Assembly (NCBI GenBank): GCA_948146395.1
Contig: OX411547.1
Span: 34,741,868 to 34,805,867, forward strand
Direction: 5' to 3'
Origin: Fragum whitleyi
Taxonomy: Eukaryota > Mollusca > Bivalvia > Cardiida > Cardiidae
Length of the DNA stretch: 64,000 nt
Of the stretch, positions 1 to 12,293 are shown piece after piece; positions within the stretch are counted from its first letter, which is position 1, and every line of letters starts with the position of its first letter. The translations under genes were made by a program, and so were the position numbers. The notes below the pieces were generated by a model that saw nothing but the letters and a program-made list of their open reading frames with translations, did no database searches and was not told the DNA's origin.

Positions 1-365
1 GACATTACTTAAAACCTTTTAGTAAAATAAATGTTGAAAGCAGCATGAAACCCAATTCAAACAAAGAAAATAGACTAAGATCAGACTGCACAAAATTGCA
101 TATAATTAGCATAAATCTCCTCCTTAAACAGAACACTGGAGGGTTTCAGTCTGACAGAGGTTACGACTCTGATAATAAAGAGCTATTGGCTTTCATATTT
201 CTCAAGGCCCAGTTATATAAAAGATAACTTTTGGTCACATACTAACAGGAGGTTAATTTCTTCCAAACAGGATTATTGTTTCGATTGTACCAATTGAAAT
301 AACAGACCTGATTGGTTGAAAATAATTTTTGGGTCTATATTTAAGCAATTGTTAACTTTTTATAC

Positions 366-615
366 AATTTTCCGTTTATCACCACTACTGTAGCATATGC
401 CCATATGAGTGACACCCCCAGAAGATGGTTAGTTGTTACGGAAGATAGTGCAAGGATACATGAGGAAAATACTGCTTAGATCCGCCATTGTTCTTTAAAG
501 TGCTCGGTGTAAAGCACCATTTCACGGAACCTCGGTTATATTTTTCATGGGAAAGACAATTAGTTTGTTATTGTGCCAGCCCATGAATTGAACCCACGGG
601 AGTGACTTCCAATCA
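366..615 (-). repeat. tRNA-derived SINE family C, degenerate copy
   Basis: On the minus strand this reads as a diverged version of the SINE at 53525-53790. The two share the blocks around GGTGCTTTACACCGAGCA, AATGGCGGATCT and the CACTCATATGGGCAT region near the 3' end. A box-B-like GGGTTCAATTC lies at the head end near 590. No target duplication is obvious, so this looks like an old, partly truncated insertion. Confidence 0.6.
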
Positions 616-1243
616 ACATCTTTCAATCCAAGGTCAATCTTGTCAACCTTTCAAAAATAGTTTGGGGAGCATTTGTGTGTATCAAAAATTTCTCATTTCA
701 ATAAATTGAATTTGTTTTTTTCGTTTGTGCAAATTGTTTTTTAAAAAATGGCATTGTCTGTGCAATACTTTCTTTCTTTTATAGCATTAGCCATGTTTGT
801 TATCAGATAGTCAACTTAAGACATTTTATCACATTACTTGTACTTATACAACTGTATATCTTCCATTGGGGACTAAAACTTTATTCAAGCTAAAATTTAT
901 AAGGTTTTGGAAGCCCCCTTGAAGATTTGTATAACCCAGCCTTATTTCATGAAATAATTATATAATTTATTTTCATCAAGATTCCTGAATTCTGATTATC
1001 TGAAGATATGGTTTTATTTGTCAATAAAAACAACTTTGAGTATGCATCTTTTTTGTCAGCTTAAACACAAAAATAATAAAGCTTGTGTGTAAAATATTTA
1101 CCGTATTTCTCCTAATAAACGCTCCCTGGAACTATAAGGGAGCTTTTATTTAGTATGCATTTTCTGATTAAAAAAAATCATTAAACTTATGTATTTTCAG
1201 CCCTCTTCCCTTAAATTTGAGGTAAATTTCCTCAAACTATCAT

Positions 1244-1437
1244 ATACTGTCAAACTCAAACCTGTGCTAGTGGCCACCTGTATTGGACAAGCAACCTGTT
1301 CTAAGCAAGCAGCCACTGAGTTCCTAAATGAACCAATTGCACTGAAATTGACCTGTATTAAGCAAGCACCTGGCTTAAGCAAGCACTTTTTGAATGTCCC
1401 TTAAAATTGATTGCTTGCTTAAGACAGGTTTGACTGT
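1244..1437. mobile_element. Short inverted-repeat DNA element (MITE-like)
   Basis: The ends are inverted: TACTGTCAAACTCAAACCTGT at the left and ACAGGTTTGACTGTA at the right. The interior carries several copies of an AAGCAAGCA motif. There is no coding capacity. The TACAGTCAAACCT-type ends resemble Tc1/mariner-derived MITEs, but that assignment is inference. A related fragment lies near 27010-27065. Confidence 0.5.
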
Positions 1438-3489
1438 AAATTATTGTTGAGAGGAAAAACACATTAACTTAGAGAATAAGTCTCAATAAGTTCTTCAAAT
1501 ATTGGCATTTGAGGTGGGTTTTCTTAGTAAAAAATGAAAGGGTGCTACTATTAGGGAGGGTGATTTTATTAGGGGAAATAAAGGTATACCAAAACATTGA
1601 AAATAAATCTGGGGCATTTGTTCTACCCGTGTTCTTCTGTTCTTCCGTTCTGTGTTCCTGGGAAAATCTAAACCTGCATATTTAACAATTTCCTGAATAT
1701 TCATCACTATTTGAGGTAAAATTGCTCATTATTGGCATGAAGGCTCTTCCCATCAAAACACATCTTTGAATTTCAAGGTCAATTATCAAGGCCAAACTTC
1801 TGAAAAAAATGCTGTTTTGTGGCATCTTGATGGCTCAGCACAAAACAATTATTATTCAGTTAGGCTTTGCCTGACTTGCATATAGCGATTGTCAGCAATT
1901 GTGATTGTTAGAATCAGTTTATATTATTTATGCGTGTGAAAAAGTAAACCCATTCATGACTTTGAATAATGCCAGGAAACAGAGTCACCAAAGAACTTTG
2001 TAGTTCAACTTACACTGACATCTTCACTATTAGTTGAACCTAGTTTGGGGGATTGGTAAAAACTTTCATTGTTGTACTGACTTTGGTGAAATGAAAATTT
2101 AAAGGGGGCTACAGGTCACGCAAATTCCATGACACTCATAATAACAAAGATAAGCTAAACACAAATTCTTTAATTCATTTCAATAGATATGCAAAGCAGT
2201 ATTTGAAAATGCAAATTTGGTGATATGTCATTGTTTTTATAATAAATAAATGTAGTTTAGTCCTGGCTGCATTTTAGGCCTTTGATATGTTAATAAGAAA
2301 TGAGAACTTTTTCACACTGAGCCATCAATTTCTGTCCCACTAACACATCTTGTCATTCTTTTACAATAAATCTATCAACAATATTGCCAAGAAATGAAAA
2401 GGCCCCAAACAGGATTTATTTAAGGCCATCTGTTACTTTTAGTGAATTTGCAAGGTTGTGACATTTGTTATATGTTGTTCAACATTTAGGCATTATTTAT
2501 ATATGTATAGTATTTGTTGACTTGAACAATTTTGTTAAAAAACAGAATTGTGGATATATTAAAAGGTTTAATGAATTAAGGAAATAAAGAATCCTGAAAA
2601 TATCCTAAAATCGACCTTTTTTAAAAGTATATGTATGTCTCTTCTTGTAACATTATTTTGAAAGATAAAACAAATTTACACAATGGTAATCTGGTTATAA
2701 ATCAGCTATTTCATGGATATTCTTGTAACAGTGAAAATTTTTTGCCCTCGGTGTGTGGAATGACATAATGAACTGTTGCCCTCTGCCTTCAGCATTGCCA
2801 ACATGTCTTCCCCTCCAATTCAGGACAATAGTCTCTAAAAAAGATAAGAAAAGTGTACCCATGCTACAAAGACAAATTCAGCAATACTCATTCATTTGGG
2901 ACATCTCAACACAAATAAAAAAAATTCAACAACATTTCATTCATTTTTACACGTTCATCTGTATTTTAAAGTATTTGTTAAAATTTTTGTACATATCATG
3001 TATTAAATCTTGTTGCCATAGGAGACCACAATCTGGATACAAACAACAAGTGTGTATCAACATGTGTATATGATCTGCAACACAAAAAGAATAATTATTG
3101 AAAATAAATAATTTGTTCTGAAGAATTTTTGATAAATGATATGATTTTTAATGCAGATTAATTTCTTTTTAACAAACAAATTCAGGGATCAGTTCAAAAC
3201 TATCGTAATTGAATGGTTCTGCACAAGACTGTACTAAGTGTCTATACAGTGTATACATACTTAGTATAGTCTTAGCTGAAACGCTTTTACTGTAATGAAC
3301 TATACATTCACAGACATTTGCATTGATTTTATAGCTTGTCAAGGTTATAGAGATAAAATTACAAGATGTATAGAACTCAGTGACTAAGGCTAAAACAATT
3401 TGTGTGTGACGTTTCCAAAAGTTTCACACCTGTACCAGGCACAAATGTTGAGTAGTTTTGACAACAACACAGTGTAATAACCGCGTGAA

Positions 3490-3640
3490 GATGGATTAAG
3501 ACCTTATCTATCCATATAGTGCATAATGAAGACTCTTGTTAGACTTTGCAGATGCAAAGGCTGGCCAGAAACTTTGCTTTGTGCACATTTGAAATTGTTG
3601 GAAATGTCACACACATGCTTATTTGTAATGAATACATGGT
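3490..3640. repeat. Dispersed repeat also present at 51420-51535
   Basis: The segments share ACCTTATCTATC, TGCAGATGCA, GGCTTGCCAGA-like and ACATTT.AAATTG blocks in the same order and spacing. Fragments with a related AAGATCAGCCTGCACA phrase occur near 73, 36065, 40335 and 54680. It is a diverged dispersed repeat without coding capacity. Confidence 0.5.
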
Positions 3641-3772
3641 CCATTTAAGATGCTGCCGGAGGGGTCGTTTATTGGCATCATCTTCTCCGTTTGTCCAACT
3701 GCCTGTCTCTCCGTCCCACGATATGATCATTTCTTGCTAATACAACTCCTGCAATTATGGATGTTTTTTCAG

Positions 3773-3978
3773 GAATCAAAGAATGTTCCTTATCATTTGA
3801 CCATGTGCATCAGGATGTGACTTTGTCATACAATGCTGCGTCACTAAAAATGTCGTCTTTGTTGAATTTTTTCCTGTGGCGGCAAAAAAACTCTGACCCT
3901 GGCACACTTGTTGTGTTGTGGGTTTCATTTTGTCTCCTTTCATTGTATTATGTACATGACTTTGTATTTGGAATTTAA
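3773..3978 (+). CDS. Possible terminal exon of an unrecognised membrane protein
   Basis: A polypyrimidine tract and AG (GATGTTTTTTCAG, ending 3772) precede an open frame that ends with TAA at 3976-3978. An AATAAA follows at 4006-4011. The frame gives about 68 residues: a soluble stretch, a basic FFLWRQKNSD segment, then a hydrophobic stretch (TLVVLWVSFCLLSLYY) able to span a membrane just before the C terminus. I do not recognise the family. No matching upstream exon was found in the first 3.7 kb, so the rest of the gene could lie outside the window. It could also be a chance open frame. Confidence 0.35.
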
Positions 3979-4336
3979 TTACAGATGATGATAATTGATA
4001 GGTAAAATAAAAAGAATAAGTGAAACTTAAAACTAGTTCTTTATATATTTCTTTTCACAATTAAGATTATTTGAAGTAACTAGACAGATTTAAGTCTTCA
4101 ACGTGCAAATCTGAAAGCATTGTAGGAAAAAGGAAATCATTTGACTGAAAAGCCAGTATGGTAATGACATAAAGATATGTTTGTGGAGAACACCTGTTAT
4201 TTTCTGTTTGTCTGTTTATGATATTGTGCTGTGCTCTGCAAATCCTATTGGCAATTGGCAGGAATGATTCTGTGGATCCTTAATCAAAGTACTAAAAATT
4301 GGATTATTTTTGCATCAGTTTATTTTTGCGTTTCCA

Positions 4337-4390
4337 GCCCTGTGTTCAGGATGACAAATGGTGCATACTGTTTGCCAATTATACCCTGCT
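4337..4390. mobile_element. Half copy of the CCCTGNGTTCAGGAT foldback element
   Basis: CCAGCCCTGTGTTCAGGATG followed by GTGCATACTGTTTGCCAATTA and TACCCTGCTTT matches one arm of the foldbacks at 29259-29392 and 54416-54546. The second arm is missing, and the pearl-like element starts at this point. The foldback was probably cut by that insertion or by a deletion. Confidence 0.5.
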
Positions 4391-6570
4391 TTATTAGCTC
4401 ACCTGAGCACAAAGTGCTCATGTGAGCTATTGTGATCACCTTTCGTCCGGCGTCCGTCCATCGGTCGTCGTCCGTCGTCCGGCGTCCGTCAACAATTTCT
4501 TTAAAAGACATCTCCTCCTAAACTACTGGGCCAATTAACACCAAATTTTACAGAAATGTTGCTTAGGTTGTCCCCTTCAAAAATAGCTAAAAGAATTGAA
4601 ATCCATGAAAAACTCTGGTTGCTATGGCAACAAAAGGTGAAATTTTAAGAAAATCTTTAAAATTCTTCTTCTTCTCAACCAGTAGTCCTACAGACTTAAA
4701 ACTTGGCATGGATGATCAGCTCATAGACCTGAATTAAAATAGCTAAAATCATATCTTTTGGGCCACCAGGTGCGGAGCACCAGGGGGGAGGGGGTAGTAC
4801 TTTGGGTAAATTTTGTAATCTTTAAGCTTCTTCTTCTTTGGAACCAGGAGCCCTACAGACTTGAAAATTGGCATGGATGATCAGCTCATAGACCTTAATA
4901 AAAATAGCTAAAATCATATCTGTTGGGCTGCCAGGTGCAGAGCACCGGGGGGGGGAGGGGGTAGTACATTTGTGAAAATTTTGTAATCTTTAACCTTCTT
5001 CTTCTTCTGAACCAGGAGCATGACAGATTTGAATATTGGCATGGATGATCAGCATATGGACCTTTATATAAATAGCTAAAATTATGACAGTAGTTTCACC
5101 AGGTGCGGAGCACCAGGGGAGGGGGTAGTACTTTTGTGAAAATTTTGTAATCTTTAACATTCTTCTTCTTCTGAACCACAAGTCCTACAGACTTGAAAAT
5201 TGGCATTGAGGATCAGCTCATAGACCTTAATAAAAATAGCTAAAATCATATCTTTTGGGCCACCAGGTGCGGAGCACCAGGGGGGAGGGGGTAGTACATT
5301 GGGTAAATTTTGTAATCTTAAAGCTTCTTCTTCTTTGGAACCAGGAGCCCTACAGACTTGAAAATTGGCATGGATGATCAGCTCATAGACCTTAATCAAA
5401 ATAGCTAAAATCACATCTGTTGGGCTGCCAGGTGCGGAGCACCAGGGGGGAGGGGGTAGTACTTTTGTGAAAATTTTGTAATCTTTAACCTTCTTCTTCT
5501 TCTGAACCAGGAGCCTGACAGATTTGATTATTGGCATGGATGATCAGCATATGGACCTTTATATAAATAGCTAAAATCATGACTGTAGATTCACCAGGTG
5601 CGGAGCACCAGGGGGAGGGGGTAGTACTTTTGTGAAATTTTTTTATTCTTTAACCTTCTTCTTCTTCTGAACCACAAGCCCTACAGACTTGAAAATTGGC
5701 ATTGAAGATCAGCTCATAGACCTTAATAGAAATAGCTAAAATCATGACTGTAATGTCACCAGTTGCGGAGCACCAGGGGGGAGGGGATAGTACTTTTGTG
5801 AAAATTTTGCAACTTTAACCTTCATCTTCTAAAGAACCAGGAGCCCTACAGACTTCAAAATTGGCATGGATGATAAGCATATGGATCTAAAATAAAGTAG
5901 CTAAAATCATGAATGTAGGGCCACCAGATGCGGAGCATTAGGGGGGAGGGGGTAGTACTTTGGATCAATTTTGAAATCTTTAACCTTATTTTTTTCCTGG
6001 ATCAGGAACCCTACAGACTTGAAAATTGTCATGGGTGATCAATATATTGACATTAATAAAAATAGCTAAAATCATGACTGTAGGGTCACCAGGTGCTGAG
6101 TGTCTTGGGGAGGGGGTAGTACTTTGGATCATTTTTGAAATCTCTAAACTTCTTCTAATGAACCAGGAGTCCTACAGACTTGAAAAATGATATGGATGAT
6201 CAGCATATGGACATTAATTGAATTAGCTAAAACTGTAGATTCACCAGGTGCGGAGCATCTTGGGGGAGGGGGGGGGTGCTTTGTTGAGAATTTGAGAATA
6301 TTTGACATGGATTGATCAACTCATTAAAGAAAACTTTAAAAGTCTCAGACTCAGCCTGTATATCTGGCATAGATTAGCTGATCACAGACCTTTTATGAAA
6401 AAAGCTTAAATAAATAATGACCAGGGGAGGAGCAGAGGGGGGGGGGGAGGATTATTTCAAATGTTATCTAATTGAATAATAGAAAATCTCTTTTTCTGTG
6501 GTTGCATGGACATACCTAGGTAATGAAGCTTTTTTCTCAGGTGAGCGACCCAGGGCCAAACGCCCTCTTG
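4391..6570 (+). mobile_element. HINE/pearl-like element with long tandem core
   Basis: The left end has TTAGCTCACCTGAGC followed by a small hairpin (GAGCACAAAGTGCTC). The right end has CTCAGGTGAGCGACC followed by a hairpin (AGGGC, loop, GCCCT) and CTTGT. The GCTCACCTGAG and CTCAGGTGAGC blocks are subterminal inverted repeats. A CGTCCGTC-rich leader precedes a core of tandem units. This is the layout of Helentron-associated (HINE) or pearl elements of bivalves. It has no coding capacity; a 127-residue minus-strand frame across the core is a by-product of the unit length. Confidence 0.75.
4650..6275 (+). repeat. Tandem array of about 165-bp units (ten copies)
   Basis: The anchor phrase CCTACAGACTT or TGACAGATTT recurs near 4681, 4847, 5015, 5180, 5346, 5511, 5677, 5840, 6007 and 6166. 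Spacing is mostly 163-168 bp, with a shorter last interval. Each unit carries a CTTCTTCTTCT tract, an ATAGCTAAAAT phrase and a G-rich segment (GGAGCACCAGGGGGGAGG). Units at 4847/5015/5180 pair with 5346/5511/5677, so there is a three-unit higher-order period of about 497 bp. Units decay towards the right end. Confidence 0.9.
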
Positions 6571-6591
6571 TATGAGTACTTATTATACCCC

Positions 6592-7060
6592 CCACTTACG
6601 AAGTAGAGGGGGGTATACTGGTTTCACCATGTCTGTCTGTCCGTCCATCCGTCTGTAGACCTTTTCGTTTCCGGACTCTAACTCAAGAACCAAGTGACCT
6701 AGAATCATGAAACTTTACACAAATGTTGCTTATGACCCAAGGAAGTGCCCTATTGTTTTGGGTCACATAGGTCAAAGGTCAAGGTCACAGTGAGACTTTG
6801 TTCAATTTTCGTTTCCGGACTCTAACTCGAGAACCAAGCAACCTACAATCATGAAACTTAATGCAAATGTTGCTTATGACCAAAGGAAGTGCCCTATTGT
6901 TTTGGGGTCACATAGGTCAAAGGTCAAGGTCACAGTCAATTTTTGTTCAATTTTCATTTCCGGACTCTAACTCAAAAACCAAGCGACGTATAATTATGAA
7001 ACTTCATGCAAATGCTGCATATGACCTCAATATCTGTTACAAACATGTCCTGCACTAATG
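6592..7060 (+). mobile_element. Second HINE-like element with 143-bp core units
   Basis: It starts with a hairpin (TATACCCCCCACTTACG pairing with GTAGAGGGGGGTATA), then a TGTCTGTCTGTCCGTCC leader. Three units follow, each beginning near TTTCCGGACTCTAACTC (about 6666, 6809, 6952). Each unit contains GTCACATAGGTCAAAGGTCA or its decay. The right end is not clear. A reverse-oriented fragment of the same family is at 50925-51040. Confidence 0.6.
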
Positions 7061-7147
7061 GCACTTGCATTTTGACAAGGTGCCTGTGGGTGGTATAAGT
7101 CTGCTCTGCGACAGTTTTAGTTTGCAAAGCAGGACATAATTGTAAGT

Positions 7148-7917
7148 TCCTCTGGCCAAAGGCCACTGGGGCTAAGGTCTTGGTGCTGTTTCGGTCGTTA
7201 GTCCATGCGAATTATTTTTTCAGAACGTAACTGATGGATGGATATCAACCAAACTTCAATGGAATGATGCTTAGGTGACCCTCTTTCAAAGTTGTTCAAG
7301 GATTTTAGATCCAATGAAAAACAAGGCTTTAATGGGCGTGGCTAAGTTCCATATATGGAAATATATTACTTTTCTCAGAAGCATACTGATGAATTCCACT
7401 GAAATATTCCTTGTATAGCCCTTTATTAGTCTACAAAAAATATCGTGATTCGATAAAAATATGTTTTTCAAGGGCGGAGGTCATTTCTCATAATCTTATA
7501 TATTGGAAACTTTGGACAGTCTCCAAAAAAGGTGCGATTAGATGAAAAATATGTATTTTATGGGGGTAGGTCACTTCCCTTTATGTTTTATAGTGGAGAC
7601 TATGAAAATCATTTCTACAACCTGACCGATGGATATTAATCAAATTTCACTTGAATAATCCTTAGGTGACCTTTAATTAGGATGCTCAAGATTTTGTGAT
7701 CGGGTGAAAATTATGTTTGGAACAGGTGGAGGTTGATTTTCTATATGTTGCTCATTTATTTGATCTTGATTTTTTATTTGCAGAAATATTTCAGCACGTG
7801 ACGCTTAAAAACACTTATTTACTTGAAATAAACATTCACTCATTCCTTCACTTAAATTCCTCGTCTAATCATATCAGTAGATTCAGCCGTGTGGAGCGAA
7901 TCAATCAGCTCTTGTTA
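7148..7917 (+). mobile_element. HINE-like element, decayed core
   Basis: The left end reads CCTCTGGCCAAAGGCCACTG with GGGGCTA following. The right end reads GTGTGGAGCGAATC and CTCTTGTT, which matches the right-end pattern of other HINE-like copies. The core has three or four decayed units around the phrases GATGGATATNAACCAAA and TTAGGTGACC. Another left-end fragment (CTGGCCGAAGGTCACTGGGG) lies at 8508-8550. Confidence 0.55.
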
Positions 7918-7989
7918 ACCAAATTTCATATCAATAATGTTTGGATGTGTTTAATTATATTTCTGGGAATAGTTAGATAGGATGTACAT

Positions 7990-8945
7990 GAAAGCTTTTA
8001 ATGGTTGGCTTGGTTCTATGAATTTATTAGTGAAAACTTGAAAAATATATTTTATGGATTGATAGCTCTTAATTAAAACCATATGTTACGCAAATTCCCA
8101 TTGAATGACATTTAATCAATTTTCAGTAAAGATATAGGGGTGTCTTTTGTTTTGATGTCGCACTTCACCAAGAAGTCCAAGTACTGTAAGGGAGGTGATA
8201 AATACATATTTAACTGAAATTAATTCTATAAATTTACTTCCCTTCGGTCGTAGATGGTCATCGAAGTGTACATCGACAATGGCATTTTCGTTCCAGAGGG
8301 AGCTTTTGTCTCTGTTCGGGTAGCCTTTTTTTGGACATAGTATCTTTGATGGGTGAAACACGTCGGGATTGTTTTGAATGCAGTGTGCTGAAGGGGTTGA
8401 AAAGGCTTTACCAGACCCTTTTAAAATCTCGGTTGCATGAATCATGGCGACAGACAAGTGTGAATCTTAATTGCGTAATGTTTTAACTCGTAATGTTTTA
8501 ACTCCGCTGGCCGAAGGTCACTGGGGCTATTATCACGACGATTTGTCCGTCGTACTTTCGCTTGTAAACCTTCTCCATAGAGAAAAAAAACACCTTCTCC
8601 ACAGAAGCTTTTTGAAAAGTTTCACCCAAAGAAATGGCATTTTGCTACCCTCTATCAAGATTGTTAAAGAAACTTTGCTGATATGAAAACTATCTATTTA
8701 TGCCATTTCCTTATGTGGCAAAACGTGACCTTTCCAATAGATTAAAATGAACTTCAACCAAATTATATAATAATTATCATTGAGGTTTTTTGTGTTACCT
8801 TTTAGACGACAACTATTCATTTCATTGGTGGGGTAATTATTATGATGAGCCATTTTGAAAACGCAAAAAAATTGAATTTGGAAGCAGTTAATCTCGAATT
8901 GTCTCTGAAATGACATCTTAATGCACCAAGTTAAAAAATGCAAAA
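7990..8945. other. Intergenic, no supported gene
   Basis: AT-rich sequence with a HINE left-end fragment at 8500-8600. A 113-codon minus-strand open frame (8116-8457) has no recognisable domain, splice sites or promoter, and I do not call it. Confidence 0.4.
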
Positions 8946-8947
8946 CA

Positions 8948-9190
8948 GGGGCCTGTTTTACTAAGCATCTTACAACAAATTCAATCGTAAGTTTAAATCA
9001 TAAATCGTACCTGGTGATTTCATTCATAGTTAGATTCTGCCTTGCAATATCTCATTGGAATCGTCTTGGGAAGACGATTCCAATGGAATGATGCATGGCG
9101 GAATTCAATATTAAGTTACTGCTGTAGAAGAAACTTTAATTTTTGACTTACACAAAAAATGATCATAAGATGTTTAGTAAAACAGGCCCC
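8948..9190. mobile_element. GGGGCC foldback element, copy 1
   Basis: Long inverted ends: GGGGCCTGTTTTACTAAGCA at the left and AAGATGTTTAGTAAAACAGG before CCCC at the right. A near-palindromic centre (GGAATCGTCTTGGGAAGACG followed by ATTCC) makes most of the 243 bp foldable into one hairpin. Related copies are at 47257-47491 and 50363-50604. It has no coding capacity. Confidence 0.8.
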
Positions 9191-9629
9191 ATAAAGAGCC
9201 CAATAAAATGACATTAGCGTCATACCGTAACCAGCCTCAGAAGGTAAGCTCGGTATTAAACATAATGTCTCCAAAGATTAAGGATGAATGAATAGGTTTT
9301 GTGTATCGGATTCGCATTCACATGAACAACGTTGGTGTTTGTACGAAAGAAATTGAAAAGAATCTAAGCCTCGTCATCATTTTTATATACTATATATGAT
9401 ACATAGTGTAAACTTTAAAAAATCAAATCACTGAAAGTTACTGAAGGTGGACATTTCTGTTGGTATCGTGATGCTTAAGAACGAGGCGAAAGGGGAAATT
9501 TACATGTAAATATATGATACCCGTAAAATGCATCGATCCAAGTTCGCCAAGTTTCAATGGCAATGCAAACTTAAAATGAAAATGACACTCTTTCTTGTTC
9601 TTTTAAAGTCTTTTTCAAAGAAATATTTT

Positions 9630-9799
9630 TGACCCTGCACACGAAAAAGGACCATCTTGGAACTCCGTGGAAAAACTTTTTTGAAAAGGAGATTAGTTCC
9701 AGTGTAAGTCAAGCAGAAATCGCATTCTAAAACTCTTGTACAGGTAGATTGATCATTCTAAATTTAGAAAATGAGCAAAGTGTGGCTAGGGTCGAACCT
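9630..9799 (+). mobile_element. GACCCGTC MITE, 5' part only
   Basis: The order TGACCCTGCACACGAAAAAGG, GACCATC, then TAGATTGATCATTCTA, GAGCAAAGTG and CTAGGGTCGA matches the left two thirds of the MITE at 12294-12562. The right inverted end is missing, so it is truncated or decayed. Confidence 0.6.
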
Positions 9800-9954
9800 T
9801 TATTTATTTATGTAATATCTTAAAAGCCACCAAAACATTTCAGAGAGCTCAAAACGTGCACGGCTACAACATTTTTTGTTACACATGATTTTTCTCATAA
9901 TAATTTTGGATCGATTCAGTTTCAACTTGCCATCGGTCATCCGATATATTCTTT

Positions 9955-10185
9955 AGTTGATTGATTGAATGGAGTTATACGCCGCTTTCAACATTATTTA
10001 GTTATATCGCGGCGGCTGGAGCACCTAACAATGGTTTCCTGATATTTCTCTCACCAGTACAACCACTACATCCTTTCCTAGCATCCAGCTGCTATCTCAC
10101 ACAGGTCTACGATTATCAACCCATAGGTGAAAGACAAATAGTCGGAAAGAATGAGTGCCGCCGTCGGGGATCGAACCCGGGACCT
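9955..10185 (-). repeat. SINE family A, 5'-truncated, with 12-bp target duplication
   Basis: It reads on the minus strand. It retains the SINE body and box B (GGGTTCGATCCCC complement near 10165-10180) but lacks the box A half of the tRNA-like head. Perfect direct repeats GATATATTCTTT flank it at 9943-9954 and 10186-10197. A 12-bp duplication together with 5' truncation is the expected product of LINE-driven target-primed integration. Confidence 0.9.
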
Positions 10186-10199
10186 GATATATTCTTTGG

Positions 10200-12290
10200 A
10201 GGGTGAAACTACTTAAACGGGTTCGTTTCATTACTCAAGACAACAATTCTAATTATCTTCGGGATCTAAGTTTTGTTAAAATTGCAGTTTTCATAAGAAA
10301 CGAATTTGAGTGATATAAAATAGAACTTGGTTCTTAATAATGAAACCTTGTCAAGGCACTAAAAGTCTAATAACCCAGAAGAAAGCTAAATACGTTGAAC
10401 AATTAATACTTTCTTTATTTTCCTGAATTTGTAATAAGATTTAACATTAAGATTCAACGTTAACAGTTGAATTTGTCACAAGAAGTATAGTTAAAATAAA
10501 CGTTGGAGAAGATATCTATACTGTTTAAATAAGAAGCAAACAGTTTCTCCTTTTCCTAATATCCCATCACTACCATTGTTTAAGTGAATAACCTTAATTT
10601 GTGTTAATGATTAATTAATAACCTTACAGTACACATCCAATACAGCACCAAATGATTACATGTATATTGAAAAGGAACAAATCGATTCTCGCAAATGCAG
10701 CTACAGTTTCAAGGTTAACGTTGATCGTTGAAATTGACTTATAATTCGCATTTGCAGTAAGGCAGACACGGAGATGTCAGCGTACAGCTAATTTATTGAG
10801 CGGCATTGAAAGATATATGATGTAAATGTCGCTTGTTGCATAAATTTGAAATGCAAGGCACTTTCTGCTTGTTTTGATTCTTCTAATATTTCCCATGGAG
10901 ATTTCTAAGATTTTTTTCGAAAACAGAAAACGAATCTTTCACTTAAAGAAAATCGTTTTTAAAAATCTTATTTATCGTGATTTTATATCTTCTCTAATAG
11001 ACGCACCTCTAGTTATTAGCTGTTATAAATGGCAAAAGTACTAAGGGTATAGCATAATGCAAAAATGTCGTCTGCTTCTATTTGTCCTTAGCTACTCGCA
11101 GATTCCATCATCAAATTAGGTCACAGGATAGTTTATACACAGCCCGTTGTCTCCCAGACAGTTGGCTACTAGTGAACCCTCACCGCTGTGTTTACGCTGT
11201 GTACTCGTAGTAGTATCAGGGGAGGTAACTAGTTAAGGCTACCGGTCCAGCCAGTTGATCATTGCCTCTCGTAGACCACGGGAAAATCTAATAGGCGAAT
11301 CACGACCTTGACATTAAATGATATTCTTGCGCGAAAGTTTATTTTCCGTGGTCTTGAATTGGAAAGTGATCTCCCGCAAGAGTCTTTGAACAATCTACAA
11401 ATTGTATAGAATTCTTGTATAATGTCAATGTCAAAATGCACAGATGTCTTGGAGAGACAAATCTTGAAAAAATGAACCCGAGATGGCACTTCTTTTTAGA
11501 AAAGCAACTAACATCTGCCTGGACTGTTCATACGTAGTGACACTCGTGAACGTAAACGTCCATCAAAAATCGTTTTCTTAGAACCTACAGGATGTATTTG
11601 AACAAGTTTTACAGGAATTATCCTTGTATGACCCTTAACAGTTTGTGTAATGTTAAAGTGATTGAACGAAATCATTCCTTTAGTTTGTGTAAGAAGTTTT
11701 CATATTAACTAGTGCATATGGGGACAAATTTCCAAATCGATTTCTAATAACCTGAAGGGTGGGATTTAACCAAATTTCACAGGAATGACCCGACCCCTGA
11801 GTGACCCTCTGTCAGTCTACAAAATATTATCATGGTAGATGTAATTTATTGGCGGAAGTCATTTCATAGTTTATGTAGTGAAACCTTTACATGACAAAAA
11901 TTGGATTATGAAACAATCGCCTGTTGCAAATATTCACTGATGAAAGTACTTTCGGCATCGTCTATTTGAAAATGAAGGACTGTGTGATAAATTTGTTTAA
12001 AGACTAATATGCCTGTTCCAAATGTATAACAGATTGTCGTTTCAATGCACGAGAATCAAAATCACGTTGAAAAGATATTATAAACATTCTTTTGAAAATG
12101 GATAAGTGCAATAGGGGATTTTTGAAGGATGTTCGATGAACACGATAAATAAGTGCACAAAAATCATTTCGTTTTATAAAATCAGATAATTCGATTTATT
12201 TGCATTATTAACAACCAGAAAGATATATTAATTGCCTAACAAATTTGATTGCTTTAATTTGAATTACAAAATTTGATTGTGAGTAAAGAT
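10200..12290. other. Intergenic AT-rich region
   Basis: No supported gene. Around 11560-11890 there is a decayed HINE core (phrases like TTTAACCAAATTTCACAGGA and GAGTGACCCTCTGTCAG) related to the element at 7148-7917. The rest shows nothing recognisable. Confidence 0.4.
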
Positions 12291-12293
12291 ATA

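Larger units (their letters stand above)
1..3480. other. Intergenic AT-rich region with repeat fragments
   Basis: No supported gene. The stretch holds a degenerate SINE-C copy (366-615), a small inverted-repeat element (1244-1437) and a fragment of the GGCTCAG hairpin family near 1826-1850. The bases around 235-350 resemble the foldback at 22053-22143, including the shared string CCTGATTGGTTGAAAA. Short open frames exist (for example 2753-3073), but none has a recognisable domain or paired splice sites. Confidence 0.5.

Noticed and set aside
2753..3073. 106-residue plus-strand ORF
   Set aside because: Low-complexity C-terminal half, no recognised motif and no clear exon boundaries.
5154..5537. 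127-residue minus-strand ORF with a repeated APGSxEEE motif
   Set aside because: It runs through the 165-bp tandem array; 165 is a multiple of three, so one frame stays open by chance of unit length.
8116..8457. 113-residue minus-strand ORF
   Set aside because: No domain, splice context or codon pattern supports it; frames of this size occur by chance in this much AT-rich sequence.
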